A stretch of DNA of 64,000 bases, taken from positions 62,001 to 126,000 of the forward strand of contig BGKB01000066.1 in assembly GCA_003116975.1 (NCBI GenBank), written 5' to 3'. Shown in pieces: positions 10,101 to 19,805 of this stretch. The notes beneath the pieces were generated by a model that was given only the letters and a program-made list of their open reading frames with translations, had not been told where the DNA came from and searched no databases. How positions within the stretch are numbered: the stretch's first letter is position 1; each line of letters opens with the position of its first letter. This DNA comes from Aurantiochytrium sp. KH105. Lineage: Eukaryota > Sar > Bigyra > Thraustochytrida > Thraustochytriidae. The position numbers and the translations under genes were made by a program.

Positions 10101-11607
10101 GGACATCACTGAGAATCTTGTAGTGATGTCGCTTACCCGATCTGCGCATCGACGCGCTCGAGTCCTTGTCTTTAAGGCGACCGGCGAGCGTCATCGAGTT
10201 CCCTACGAAAAGTGAGGTCCGAAGCAAAGTCCAAAGCTGGTCGACGCGCTTTTTTGGCCTGTACTTTTTCACACAGCGTCGCAGCTCTTGGACAAGAATA
10301 CGGAGCATGGTGTGAATGTGCAGAGATCCTGGCGAGGCTCCAGCAAAAAACCGAATGAGCACGGACGGCTTGGCACGCGCGCCTTGGGCCTTTTTTTGTC
10401 CTTTGGCGAGGAGTCCGGAAGATCGCGCAAGTTGACCGCCTGGGGCCTTTCCTTGAGAAAGCGAGCTCGCGCCGAGCTGTGCCGCGAGACCTGCTACGTC
10501 CGGGCTACCTGTGCTGGAGGTATCCTTTGTTGCCGAGACCTTTTGCAACGGAGCTGAAAGGGGAGAAGTGTCGTTTGCGTCTGAGCCAGAGCCATTTGTA
10601 TTACCCGCTGGATTTTCGTGCTGGGCCTGCTCAGCCTGCAGAATTTCGCATACTTTGGCAAGGACGCTCGACTTGCCGACACCAGACTCTCCGAATACAA
10701 GAAGTGGCATCTTGTCCAGAACAACCTCCCGACGAGCAAAGTCAACGACCTGGGAAACAATGGCATCACGCGCGAGATATTGGCTGAGGCGAAAGTCCAT
10801 GTAGGCTTGGTGATATGTATTCTCAAGCGCAACCTCCTCGACATTGCTCTCGTCATTTCTCAAGGTGATGGGATACCGCTCATCGATTGCGCGTTTGAGG
10901 TCTGTTAGAATCATGGCACAGAACTGCCTCATCGCAGACTCGTTCGTCTCGCTGAGTCTTTCTTCGGTATGATAAAGCGAGGGATAGTCCTCGTGTATGA
11001 CTGTCTTGATGGCGTTTGTCTTGTGGGTTGCCTCGTCGCGGATCCGTTGCTTGAGTGCCTGTAGCTTTGTCTGCTTCTCCTCGTTTGGAACGTAGATAAG
11101 CTCTCCTGACTTGTACACCGTGTGTCCGTCTGTGAACTCGCAGAGTTGCTTTGGTGTATCCTTGAGCTTTTCCAAAAAGTCTTCGTTGCGAAAGTAGAAA
11201 AGTGCGTGGCTTACATTTTCTGCAAGAGTATCCTGGCTGTTGAGAGCACCGCGCATGATCTCGAGCTCGGTAATGGAGAGTCCCTCTTGCTCCGTTACCC
11301 AGACGAAGCGAGACTCGGTGCCTACTTCATATTGGTCTGGAACCCAGCCGTAGCGGCTGCCGACAAGGCAGAGAAAGATGTCGGAGCGGTCAATTTCGTC
11401 AAGACAAATTTCAATTGCCTTGCCGGCAGCGCTTTCTTCTTGCGTGACTCCCCATCGTAAATCTACCTCGGTGACGTGAAGATATCGCTCTTCACACCAT
11501 TGGCGCAGTTCAGGAAATATGAGTCGGGTGAGCGCGTCGCGTTCAAAGTGCGTGTCACGAAACGTAGAGCTGATGAAGACGCGCACGTTGCGCCATCTTC
11601 GGACCAT
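4159..11607 (-). CDS. Giant DUF4062-NTPase (NACHT/STAND-like)-WD40 protein with zinc-ribbon-like and ASH-like C-terminal domains
   Basis: Intronless, 2482 residues from the ATG at 11607; the longer frame begins with GTG, and the DUF4062 motif VFISSTFRD starts eight residues after this ATG. Order: DUF4062 (about 5-120), a P-loop GESGVGKSS (306-314) with a Walker-B-like LVLVLDNLD further on, a helical winged region as in NWD1/NPHP3-type STAND proteins, a Gln-rich linker (around 1060), at least ten WD40 repeats in two blocks (about 1145-1930) split by a Ser-rich insert, a CxxC...CxxC zinc-ribbon-like segment (about 1990-2040), and an ASH/MSP-like beta domain (about 2290-2410). Family knowledge: STAND NTPases are nucleotide switches that assemble on ligand binding; ASH domains are common in ciliary and centrosomal proteins. 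A role in cilia or in signalling is inference. Confidence 0.85.
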   Translation of the reverse strand: MVRRWRNVRVFISSTFRDTHFERDALTRLIFPELRQWCEERYLHVTEVDLRWGVTQEESAAGKAIEICLDEIDRSDIFLCLVGSRYGWVPDQYEVGTESRFVWVTEQEGLSITELEIMRGALNSQDTLAENVSHALFYFRNEDFLEKLKDTPKQLCEFTDGHTVYKSGELIYVPNEEKQTKLQALKQRIRDEATHKTNAIKTVIHEDYPSLYHTEERLSETNESAMRQFCAMILTDLKRAIDERYPITLRNDESNVEEVALENTYHQAYMDFRLSQYLARDAIVSQVVDFARREVVLDKMPLLVFGESGVGKSSVLAKVCEILQAEQAQHENPAGNTNGSGSDANDTSPLSAPLQKVSATKDTSSTGSPDVAGLAAQLGASSLSQGKAPGGQLARSSGLLAKGQKKAQGARAKPSVLIRFFAGASPGSLHIHTMLRILVQELRRCVKKYRPKKRVDQLWTLLRTSLFVGNSMTLAGRLKDKDSSASMRRSGKRHHYKILSDVPSTYGQLVEEFRRLLVEACEYTRLVLVLDNLDHLVRDKNHALTLSWLPHELPKNLRLIIGVESDETLALGPETSSPLSPSAPPDYPPPRRPLSPQLDRRSNSRRGRRLAARKASNKGSRSRKGAKDRHRRSRRTAQEPSSPFSDSGVDYRPRPLGVDASGSANFLFPEFNQFEQFEQRSFLESFQLHFRQHLKLHVPRLSREEAEVLICARLGQYGKKLSKTQMGILLNKASSGNPTWIVIACEELRVFNLYEKVTERILELAEDLQSLLDQMISRLELDHGPRFVRDALSILLCSRDGLFENEIVGILGVPLSSWSQLYYSIKPLLTNHTRSGDELISFSHYNFSLAILKRYFATSAYLTPEEVSLLPMRSPQAIPIHARLSKFFHESAFDANGAYNSENGRALSCLPYHLLHGRLFRTLEATLTDLEFVEALLTAGAGFSWIDDLASSCVAFELKLALQTAEANAPGLGLEAEARMGLGFGLLSPQSPSQTPSHLVPPTPKRNGQFQSASLTRSQSGLSAQNQQQQASSPTAAGAALAGAGVQASQQASHLQQQQQLQLQQQNAEDLVEEEMIDRVRDYYAFAQRYTPELSGNPALVFQYAANLPDTNAASIAASKLWASETSRRPWLRWVNKIQEQGPCLVTLSGHTAPVLFVDISKDGKRVVSASEDCTIRVWIAATGESDFVLVGHKEAVTCAVISPDNPDVIVSTSRDGTARVWVKGVCALKFERHGRTPVLCCCISDCGRFVCTGDQSGALKIWEIFSEGECLHEFRFFPSAITMCRFSSDNEYIFCAGADNTIRGWRFKDGAQYMCKSGEAMCFAPNCADPQQKLMYCLRTSSMRLKIFDAEFVNQSLAQPSQIKAGELKAPAGGTPPGPQVLLREGTTMSLAERRGISGALGTPTRSQTILNTLRGPPSMQGSTASGLTAVSTTSVVGTSSLASKRPLTIQTVREDGSEDENLGAGGLGATPGSFLSSTRSSDGRGDADEDDESLSSEDALNRAVLRRSELARALLKDEEAHLATRCALSSSRRIAVAREDGNVSIFNVDTGEKVSVLHGHVARVNHCVYDSSGRTLVTASNDCSVKIWDPRRARLVANTPHKTKVVRTSFDKNNCLLSVSQEGCVCIWNAPTGVKTTMKSHDSAKDFVRDAGFAKNGEYYMTVSDVLRVATSRANEDQRTWMVPQQNTALWDISPCGRIVLCVETGSTDFHVWSLYSNPPKLLRTVTEAHERKITVCQFSADGALVYTAGNDGRIKVWNAVSLSAEKYSGSQFTTRLDLNQGETARPILILQDEKDLGLASLINSLHESPDGRKLLAISDSPDIKVFHLEAAVERFQTQIVTSLHAHDNRVTCAAWSRHPFTFASASVNGSIKVWATKTLECVSEISAHTSSILDIAFLPDGQRLASISSDKSLAIWNVATGDQVNGMSFPSQPCQLSISFEGRYLAVGTHNGDLRILEVMSETTQFPMVTARRYCNLTIKGKVWENRPKIDCVFCGHRFAINQNLDTLLSADNTSEALGDLKFILRCSSCRHVLRATPIKLDRMQSLQRRLGVESRRRLRNFHQGPARAGLHSTSKTDASAGFYDTNLAVMAPFRRKRKVPKLSTSSKKIGIEQEADLMARHVHELKLRTQAKQYKTFHSRKLKPMARRRAPVLSPTSAADPRSARSPRSPRAGSRVPCLNSPLGSPGSAADAGMVSFASGNLGVNGAVPECLEEESSELGAVRSIDADYLLREGCTLRRCATASVALRGPSLVQDRSLSRAVDFRSETHAFSVMHGGLPAPRIPQDAVDSLYSLALAPDFLDFGLVRERSVSTRSLHITNRSSTAIRLKVTTHCEHGDVELAVDKAPNRIIPGLSGSLVVKMTTTAPGVHLRASVRIFTSAGDTYTVPVRAVVASKADAAVVKAAQREKGAVSAAAAAVLLDAVPTRPALPLTPSRMTSPAPKIPNAISSPTDHGRAESNKSFFDDGDNPLSPNDDAA

Positions 11608-13144
11608 GCTCGCGCGATTTCGTTGCGAAGCGCTCTCCTTGCGCTCTGGCGTGCTTGGCTTTGGCGCACGCTCCCGAGCCTGCTGCGCGGGGCGTGCCCG
11701 GGCAGTGGTGCAACTAGCGCGCTTGCTTTTCTGCTTCTTGGCACCACCTAAGAAAGTGTGCACAGCTGATGAATGCTACAGCCAGCAGCTCTTATGTCTA
11801 GGACAAAACACGCAAAGCGACCGTGGCGCGTGGGAACATCATATACCTACCGGTCTAAGTAACCTGAGGGCAGTGGCAGGCCAATACTTTTGTAATACTA
11901 CCTCGTCGGTGTGTACTTTTTCCCGTCTCGCGCCGAACAAAAGCCACAAACGTGCATTCATACACTAGCTTTCTTCCCAAGGCCCAGAGAGAGAGAGAGA
12001 GAGAGAGTGTATAAGTGCTGCAAGCAGAACGAATCCAGTCGTTGCTCTTTTCTCTTTTTCCATTTCTCTTTTTCCTCTCGCACAAAGTGGGCATTGATGA
12101 TCCGAACCTAACGGGACCTGGTAGACAGTAAAAGAGGAGATCAAGGAAAAAGAACAGAGTCAAAAATACGGCCGGCCATGACCCGCCATGCTCTATTGTC
12201 CAAAAGAAAACGAAGAAGAAGAAGAAGAAGAAGAAAAAGCAGCAAAAGAAAAACTATCCGGTGAGAACTTATAATACATTTAGAATATCTAGAACTTTTG
12301 CGCTGCCCAACGGGCAAATTGCAAAGACTGAGGACGCCTGTCACCCCTAGCATGCGTAATAATCCCACTGAAGACAGCTTCATTGAGTCTCCGCTGCTTG
12401 TTCTCGTACTTACACCAGCGAAACGAGGCGCGTCGCGACCAAGCCTGCATGCGCTCGCTGTTTTGCCTGCTTTCCCCCCAATTGCGAGAGCGAGCAACCC
12501 ACGCTTGTCTGCTTGCCTAATTCCTTTCTTGCTCACGAGCTACAGGGGAACTCGAGCGCAGCTGCTGACATCCTGCCTCCTCTCCCTGCGTGTGGCCTGT
12601 CCGTGGCAGCCGGATCCGTGCTCGTAGAAGGAGCGGAAGAGAAGCTCGCGTGCCTGCCTGCTTGTCTGCTTGCTTGTCTGCTTGCTTGTTTGCCTGCATG
12701 CCGGAGACCCAGACTTGACCGCAGGCTCGCTCGGGACGGGCAGAGCGCGGCTCCTGCGCGACACCGGCAGCGGCAGCGGCGGCGGCAGCGGCGGGAGCAA
12801 AGCTGGCTGGACTCGCGTTCAAATTTCCGCTCGCTGGCTCGAGGTGGTGCCGTGCTTCGCCAAAGCGTGCTCGGCAGCTAAAGCTCGCGGGCAAGGTCTT
12901 TGGAGCGGACGAGAAGACGACTCGCGAGGCTGCGGTCTGCGTGCTGATACTGGCTTCGCGCGCGCACGTGGAGGCGTGCGCGTGCGCGTGCGTGATCACA
13001 ATCGGCGGAGTGTACCTCGCCCAGAGGGCCGGCTCGCTGTCTAGCTGTCTGTCTGCAAGCCGGACATTCGAGTGCGCGCGTAGCAATAACGCGAAGAACT
13101 CGAGTCTTCGCAGGGCTTCTTGAGACAGAGAAAAACGAATAACC
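11608..13144. other. Divergent promoter region between the DUF4062/WD40 gene and PP2A B56
   Basis: No gene seen in 1.5 kb. Contains a GA run (11986-12008), a GAA run near 12212-12237 and a TGCC/TGCT-type run (about 12651-12700). A long minus-strand frame here overlaps the B56 5' end in another phase and looks like a shadow. The base just before the B56 start is a good Kozak context (ACCATGG at 13142-13148). Confidence 0.55.
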
Positions 13145-14536
13145 ATGGCCAACAACCTTGTTCGTAATCTTCGTCGGCGCTTGTCGAACGCGAAGCAAGA
13201 TGAAGTCAACATTGCGCGAGGAGGAATGAACCTCGATGAAGACTTGCCCTCTTTGAAGTCTGTTTCCAACGTGACGAAGCGCATGGAGCTCTTGCGGCAA
13301 AAACTGCAGTTCTGCAGCGTGCCGGCAAACTTCGTCTCGCAGGAACCGCGTGATAAGAGCTTTGTGACGCTCAAGCGCAAGGCGCTTTTGGACCTCGTCG
13401 AATTTCTCAACTCTGGTCCCGCCCGCTCAAGGCAAGAGTACCTAACGGAACCGGTGCTTTTGGAGCTAATCACGATGGTCAAGAGCAACATCTTCGTGGC
13501 ACTTCCTCCTCAACTAGACGACTATGACCCGGACGAGGACGACCCATGGCTTGATGTGACGTGGCCGCATAAACAGGTGGTGTACGAACTCCTTCTCCGG
13601 CTGGTTGTGAGCGCAGACTTTCCAGCCAAGATCGGGAAAAAGACGGGGCTGATTGACCAAGACTTTTGCGTGTGTCTTGTGTCTCTCTTTGAGTCTGACG
13701 ATCCACGTGAGCGCGACTACCTCAAGACGATCCTGCATCGCATTTATGGCAAGTTCATGACGCATCGCAGCTTCATCCGCAAACAGATCAGCTACGTATT
13801 TGCCCGTTTCTCGTTCGAGAACAAGCGACAGAATGGCATTGCTGAGCTTCTGGAAATCCTTGGGAGTATTATTAATGGTTTTGCACTCCCGCTCAAGCAA
13901 GAGCACTTGACATTTATCCGCTGCTCGCTTATCCCGCTGCACAAGTCACCCTGGATGGCAGCATTCACTTCGCAACTTACCTATTGCATCACGCAATACG
14001 TCGAAAAGGATCAGACCACTGCACAGCTAATCGTTGAGAAACTTGTGGAGTATTGGCCATGGGGAAACAGTCAGAAGCAGGTCCACTTTCTCAACGAACT
14101 TGAGGAGGTCCTCGAGCTTCTGCGGCCGGAGATTCTACGTCTCGTGGCCAAGCCCCTCTTTCGGTGCGTCGCACGATGCCTTTCGAGCGAGCACTTTCAG
14201 GTGTGCGAACGTTCGCTTTTTCTCTGGAACAATGAGCACATTGTCAACCTCTTTAAGCTTGACGCCTCGGACGACATTGAGGCGTGCGACATCAAGCTTG
14301 TCTTTGCTGCCCTCGGTCGTAATGTGGACGCAGCCAACCCACATTGGAACGCGGCTGTCCAGATGCTCTCGTACAATGTGATGGACATTTACAAGGACAG
14401 GTACAATGTAGACCCCGAGGTTTTTTCCAAACAGGCCTCTGCACTGCGAGCCCCCTTACGGCATGCGAAACGCCAGGAAATGTGGGATGCACTCGCAAAG
14501 GAGACGAGTGGAATGGAAGTTGAGAGCAAAGAATAG
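13145..14536 (+). CDS. Protein phosphatase 2A regulatory subunit B56 (B')
   Basis: 463 residues, within the usual B56 size, in one open frame. B56 subunits are HEAT-like solenoids that bind the PP2A A/C core and recruit substrates carrying LxxIxE motifs. The sequence shows the family's conserved blocks: a Trp-Pro-His segment (WPHKQVVYELLLRLV), the basic RERDYLKTILHRIYGKF block, FIRKQI, the EIL-SIINGFALPLK block, a PLHK segment, VEKLVEYWPW, and the C-terminal HWNAAVQMLSYNV. The N-terminal extension is short and basic; the C-terminal tail is short. The start has a strong context. It diverges from the DUF4062/WD40 gene and converges on the SPX-EXS gene. Confidence 0.95.
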   Translation: MANNLVRNLRRRLSNAKQDEVNIARGGMNLDEDLPSLKSVSNVTKRMELLRQKLQFCSVPANFVSQEPRDKSFVTLKRKALLDLVEFLNSGPARSRQEYLTEPVLLELITMVKSNIFVALPPQLDDYDPDEDDPWLDVTWPHKQVVYELLLRLVVSADFPAKIGKKTGLIDQDFCVCLVSLFESDDPRERDYLKTILHRIYGKFMTHRSFIRKQISYVFARFSFENKRQNGIAELLEILGSIINGFALPLKQEHLTFIRCSLIPLHKSPWMAAFTSQLTYCITQYVEKDQTTAQLIVEKLVEYWPWGNSQKQVHFLNELEEVLELLRPEILRLVAKPLFRCVARCLSSEHFQVCERSLFLWNNEHIVNLFKLDASDDIEACDIKLVFAALGRNVDAANPHWNAAVQMLSYNVMDIYKDRYNVDPEVFSKQASALRAPLRHAKRQEMWDALAKETSGMEVESKE

Positions 14537-15071
14537 ATAAATGAAGAGATAATAATGGGAAAACGCGAAGCAGACGAGACAACCTCGTTCACTTTTCTCT
14601 CCTCTTTTTGTCCTTGTCCTCATCCTCTTTCTTTTCCTGTCTTGATTTGTCGACAGCCAAAGCCGAGAGCAACGACGCGCATGAGCCTCTGCCTAAGATA
14701 TCTTTTTTCCTGTGGCCAACACAGACCATCCACTGTTGCTACGTCCAAGTAGCCAAGCCTTTCAAAAAAAGGGCTGAGAGCTTGCAAATACGCATCGAAT
14801 GTCAGGACAGGCAGCTACGGTCCGGCAAGTACTTAACGTTGTTATTTCAAAAAGTCAATACTAAGAAAGAGGAGGAATGGAGGGCGTTTGATGTGTGGGA
14901 CTTTGCCCTCCAGCTTACATAGGTTACCTTGTTTGCGGCAGGTAAGATCGATCGGTTCGATGAAGCCCTCTTCAACTCTTGGACGGAAGGCAAAGGGCTT
15001 GAGATGCCTGCACGATCGTCGCGAAGAGTGCGCAAACGAAAGAGTCCGATCTCGTGTGAGGCTTGGGCGCA
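14537..15071. other. Intergenic region between convergent B56 and SPX-EXS genes
   Basis: About 535 bp of 3'-flanking DNA, pyrimidine-rich near 14597-14640. It should hold both 3' UTRs and polyadenylation signals. Short frames here resemble nothing known. Confidence 0.6.
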
Positions 15072-17576
15072 CTAGGCATCGCCGCTAGTTTCAACGGCGA
15101 TGATGCAAAAGGCGAGCACAATGGCGCCAAAACTGGCCAGCTCAACATAGACAGAGAGGCGCGCATTCTGACCGTGCGACCGCGGCTTGAGAAGGCCAGT
15201 GCGGATGTCAAGCGGAACGAGATCGACACGACGATAGTCGAGGTTGTTGTACTGATGCTCATACTCGACGCGTATAATGCTCCAGAGAGCACGGCGTACG
15301 AGCTCGGTGGTCCCGAGAAAGAACGTCGTGTATGCCTGGTTGCTGATTCCAAAGATGACATTGATTTGCGGAATGAGCGTAAAACACCAGGCGAAGCGAA
15401 GAACGAGGTCGAGCACCATGGCGATATAATAGTAACGGCGGTCAGGAATCATAGTGTGTTCCCGAAGACCATTGAACTCTCGCCTGCACAAGCCCCAGTC
15501 AAAATATACGTCCCAAAAGTAGGTGAAGCAGGTGGAAAGCACAAAGGCAGCGACCCAGAGAGACTTGTACCAAGGCGTGTTCTTGGTGACGGTGTTGAAG
15601 CTTGGGTGCAAAGCACCAAGCAGAACGATGACATTCGAGAAGGCATATTTGAAGGCATTGAGAAGATGTGGGAAACGAGCTCCCGTGTCGTAGTAGCGCC
15701 GCATGTTTTGAATCATGCGCAATATTAATGGCGCAGCGATGATGATGGGCGTGAAGATCCGGGCAAAAACAAAGCTCGATTCGCAGGAACCGTGCGCGAG
15801 GCCGTTCCGCATCGAATCTTCAGTGTCGTAAAGTCGGTGCCAATCTCCTGAGAAAAAGAAGCAGAGCGTGTAGCCAATGTCCACGAGGGGCTTGGTGAGA
15901 GAGGTGAGCACGTCGCCAACAAAAGAGTAAAAGAAGGTCACCTTTTGCGAGGGCGCCAGGACGGTGCGTAAGATTGCGTTGAGCAGGGTTGCATTTTGCT
16001 CCACGGGGAAGATGAGAAGCAGAAACATGTACGCGAAGAGCGCGAGGGGAACGTACTTGGACATGGTGGGCGGGACGTTGTAAATTTCGCCTCGAGCAAT
16101 TTTGATGTACATAAGAAAGAGGAATAGATACGTCATGGTCACCATGCAAGCCTTGCTGACCATTTCCGTGGGCAGCAGTGTGCGACGCGGATCGAACTCA
16201 AAGAGGTAAATGTAATGAACGCGTTCCGTTGTCCACACATAGACGCATGTGGACCAGAGCCATAGTCCGATGACAAAAAATCCAAACCCACGGAAAATGC
16301 GCGAGATCTCCGGTGGGAGTTGGGCCTCGTCCGGTTTCAACCAAGCATCGATGGCGACATCCCAAATGACCCAGAGCGTGAGCACAATAATCATGCCCAT
16401 GCGCAAACCGATGTGGAGCATCTCCCAATCGTCGACGATTTCCTGCTTGAGCAGGAGCTCGCTGCGCGCAACCGTGACGTCGCCGTGGCAGTAGTGATGC
16501 GCGTAGTCGCTCTCGATAATCTCGATGAGGCTGTGAAGCACGGGGGCCTTGATGAACTTGTCCTCGTATCTCTCGTTCAGGAAACGCATAATCCTCTTGC
16601 TTCTCTTCCGGCCTATTGCCTTGTCGTATTTTTTGAGAATTTTCACAAAAGCCGTATAGTTGAGAATGGCAAAGTTCTGGAGGAGATTGCACTCTCGGTA
16701 GAGGTCACGAAAGACCCTCTTGACACTGTCGCTGCTGAGAGCAGCTTGGGACATTGCGGTTTCCTCATCTTCGTCTTCCATGTCAAAATTCATGTGGCCT
16801 TCAGGCTGATTCAGTACTTCGAGAACGAGTGTCTTGTGGTTCGATTGAAATTCTTGAAGTTTGCTTTCGTAAAAGCGATTTACGCGGTCGGCCTCCTCTT
16901 TGACTTTGCTGACAAAGATGTTTTCCGACGAGTCAAAGAGGAAGCCGGGTTGTTGCGCGACACCTTGTCCTTGTTCGGTCTCTTCGTTACTTAGCGACCT
17001 CAAATGTGAAGAAAACTTCCTGGTCGAGCCATATCGCTTGCCGCGGAGCGCCTTTTCGGGCATGAGCAATGCGCTTTCTTCGCTTGTCCATGCACGGCGA
17101 GAGCGGGTCTTCTCGTGCGGCGTGCCGGGCTTGCTGCCGTCGTTCTGATCGATTGCGTTGCCGTTCGTGTCGAGCAGCGTAAGCTTTCGCGACGTTGACG
17201 ACCCGGGCTCATCTGCGTCTGCTGCGCTTTTGCCAGCGACGATGTTCTCCTCGCTCGATTTGGCAGCGGGATCGCTATCTGCTAGAAGACCTTGTGTCTC
17301 GCTGCTGATGTCGAACACTGGTGGATCTGACGAGGGGTTGGCCTCGGGAATTGATGGAGGCGTCTTTGGCCACCCGGACGAAGGAAGAGCCATGTCATCT
17401 TTGGTGCATGTATCCTCATCCAAGGTGTGAATACTAAGGTTCACGGACCGTTTGTTGAGCTCCTCGAGCCGTTTCACCACGACCTTGATGAGCCGCTTGA
17501 GCTCACTGTAGTCGACGTAGTGTTCTGCCCACTTTGCGACTTTGTTCGTGTGTAGCTTCGTTCCGAATTGCACCAT
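15072..17576 (-). CDS. SPX-EXS domain protein (XPR1/SYG1-type phosphate exporter)
   Basis: 834 residues from the ATG at 17576. Proteins of this family export inorganic phosphate, gated by inositol pyrophosphate binding to the SPX domain. The N-terminus MVQFGTKLHTN begins the SPX domain, which is split by a long acidic/Ser-rich insert (about 60-200). It ends in a lysine-rich KRSKRIMRFL helix near residue 325, part of the inositol-phosphate binding surface in known SPX domains. Membrane segments start near 385. The EXS domain (about 530-810) shows the AFKYAFSN, SLWVAAFVLSTCFTYFWDVYFDWGL and RRALWSIIRVEYEH-type blocks, so the pore region looks complete. It diverges from the cyclic-nucleotide kinase gene across 3 kb of repeat-rich DNA. 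Confidence 0.95.
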   Translation of the reverse strand: MVQFGTKLHTNKVAKWAEHYVDYSELKRLIKVVVKRLEELNKRSVNLSIHTLDEDTCTKDDMALPSSGWPKTPPSIPEANPSSDPPVFDISSETQGLLADSDPAAKSSEENIVAGKSAADADEPGSSTSRKLTLLDTNGNAIDQNDGSKPGTPHEKTRSRRAWTSEESALLMPEKALRGKRYGSTRKFSSHLRSLSNEETEQGQGVAQQPGFLFDSSENIFVSKVKEEADRVNRFYESKLQEFQSNHKTLVLEVLNQPEGHMNFDMEDEDEETAMSQAALSSDSVKRVFRDLYRECNLLQNFAILNYTAFVKILKKYDKAIGRKRSKRIMRFLNERYEDKFIKAPVLHSLIEIIESDYAHHYCHGDVTVARSELLLKQEIVDDWEMLHIGLRMGMIIVLTLWVIWDVAIDAWLKPDEAQLPPEISRIFRGFGFFVIGLWLWSTCVYVWTTERVHYIYLFEFDPRRTLLPTEMVSKACMVTMTYLFLFLMYIKIARGEIYNVPPTMSKYVPLALFAYMFLLLIFPVEQNATLLNAILRTVLAPSQKVTFFYSFVGDVLTSLTKPLVDIGYTLCFFFSGDWHRLYDTEDSMRNGLAHGSCESSFVFARIFTPIIIAAPLILRMIQNMRRYYDTGARFPHLLNAFKYAFSNVIVLLGALHPSFNTVTKNTPWYKSLWVAAFVLSTCFTYFWDVYFDWGLCRREFNGLREHTMIPDRRYYYIAMVLDLVLRFAWCFTLIPQINVIFGISNQAYTTFFLGTTELVRRALWSIIRVEYEHQYNNLDYRRVDLVPLDIRTGLLKPRSHGQNARLSVYVELASFGAIVLAFCIIAVETSGDA

Positions 17577-18901
17577 TTTGCTTTTGGGCCGTCACAGGCC
17601 TTGAGCGGTAGCAGTTCGGGGAGTCTGCTGCAGGTTCGTCCTCCTGATTTCGCGATAGTCTGCTCACCAGCTTGCCTTCGTGAGGGAGTTGTCGCAGTTG
17701 GCGCCTGTCAAACCACTCGAGTGCGTTTTGGGGCGCGCAAATCCTTTGTCTCTCTCTCTCTCTCCAACTCGCCTGGACGGCTGACTGCAATGTCCCCGCG
17801 GGGAGGCAATCTCTCTCGGGCCTGCGCGCCAGCCGCCTCGCAGCGCTGCGGGCGGCCTCCTCGCAGCGGCCGGCGTGGCGTGCGGTCCTCTGAGTCGCAT
17901 CTGCCGCTGCCTCGCGTCGTAGCCGTCGCGAGCTGGAGACCACAAATGTGCGTCTACAAATGTGTGGATAGATGGATCCGCGCCCGTGGCTCGCTTCACA
18001 TGGGTCAGGGAGGAGCGAAGGGGGGGAGGGGGGTCTTTCCGGAGTTCAATACCATTTTTAAGTTCTTATATGCACGCTATGCGGGGCAATCTTGAGGAAG
18101 AAGAAGCGGCAGGTTCACGGAACGGGGATTACCAAAGAACAAGGTGCAAGATTTCCGGCCAGACGGCGACGCGAGGAAGGCGCCGAGGTAGGCAAATTGG
18201 AGGGGCAGGGGGTGACTCCCGGTCACCAGGTGTGCGCGGTCCCGGCTGCGCCCAGATACGGCCCCTGCGGACCGCCCGTCTCCGGTCGCTGCTGCCGTCG
18301 CTGCTGCCGTCGCTTCTGCTGTCGCTGCTGCCCGTTGCTGGCACTGCTGTTGCTGTTCTGCGCTGCTGTCGCTGCGCTACGCTGCGCTGCTCTGCGTGGG
18401 GTGGCGTGGCGAGGGGAGGCGAGGCGAGCGTGCTGTGTGCAGCTGCGTGAAAGCCAGGACCTTTGGTCACTGGTCGTGGCCTCGTTCGAAGGCTTGGAAG
18501 GCTAGGCGCGACCTTGTCGTTCGTTTCCTTGGCATTGGTGGCGGCTTCGGCTCATCATCGACTTGAATCATATCCTATCATCAAGCATCCCAGACCCTAT
18601 CTTCAGCGTCATCATGATGCTCATGGAGCGCGGCTACGACTTCTGCCTTGCGGCGTCACAGGTCGCCATCTGCAGCCAGCAGGTGCCGACCCGTCCTTAG
18701 CGAGAGATCCTATCTTTCCCTTGCAATGCCTCCTAGGACTAGGACAAACGACCTGGACAAATCATCATCGATCGACCCATCCACGGACTCGGGTGCTGGC
18801 AGTCTTGGCGCGGCGCTCAGCTTGGCGCCAAGCGGGCCGGGCGCCGGAGCACGTCCGCCGAGCTCTTGCTTCGTCGGCACGGGGGGCTCATCTCGTCCCA
18901 C

Positions 18902-18902
<1 letters not shown>

Positions 18903-18940
<38 letters not shown>

Positions 18941-18941
18941 T
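18903..18941. repeat. GACA tetranucleotide array
   Basis: About ten GACA units with one AACA interruption. The same motif recurs at 53763-53794 and 53881-53962 and, in inverted sense, at 20195-20238 and 63066-63092. Confidence 0.9.
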
Positions 18942-19267
18942 GTGATGTGATGTGAAGTCCGCAAAATGTTATGACACAAGCAGCGCCCGCACGCACCCGC
19001 GCGCCGCGTCGATCCGCTGCACCGCGCTGCACCGCAGCCCTGCTCTGCTCTGCTGCTCTGCTCCGCGCTGCTCTGGGCTGCTCTAGGCTGCTGCGCTCTG
19101 CTGGCCGAGGCGGGGCGAGCCGAGGCGGGCGGGACGCGGGACGCGGCGAGGGCGAACGGGCGGCGCGGCGGCCCCGGCGCGTGCCCGCCCGCAGGTTGGT
19201 CGCCGCCGCTGCACAAGTTTTTCAAACGAGGCCGCCTTCTTCACATTCATTCATTCATCTAATTATC

Positions 19268-19269
19268 AT

Positions 19270-19321
<52 letters not shown>

Positions 19322-19347
19322 TTCTTTTCTTTTCTTCTTTTCTTCTT
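19268..19347. repeat. TTTC tetranucleotide array
   Basis: About fourteen TTTC units followed by TTTTC and TTC variants: an 80-bp pure pyrimidine strand, capable in principle of triplex structure. Confidence 0.9.
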
Positions 19348-19427
19348 GGCCTATCGTCGAAGCAGACAGACAGACAAACTAGCAAAGGCAGGCAGGCAAA
19401 GAGGGAAAGCACGCGCGGGAAGGCTGC

Positions 19428-19459
<32 letters not shown>

Positions 19460-19805
19460 TAGGCGGGTGGGTGGAGCTTCGCGGCGAGGCGAGCGGCCGC
19501 CTTCCGGGCTGCGTGGGTGCGTCGTGCAGCGCGTTGCTCCCTCTCTCCCTCCGTCTCCTCCTCGATCCCTCGCTCCTCCGCGCGGCGATTGCATCCTCCA
19601 TTCCTGAATCCATTCCAATCCCCTGCATTCCTCCCTCCCTCCCTCCCGCCCTCTCCACCCGACGCGACTCCACTTCACTCCACTCCGCTGCGCTCCACTC
19701 CACTCCCTCCGTGCCGCGCAGTCCCGGACGCCTCCCTGCCCTCCGCCTCCTGCGCGGCCGTGCGTGCGTGCGTGCGTGCGTGCAGTCCTGCGTCCTGCGT
19801 GCAGT

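Noticed and set aside
12517-13491. 324-codon minus-strand frame over the B56 5' region
   Set aside because: It overlaps the clear B56 coding sequence antisense and has no recognisable domain.
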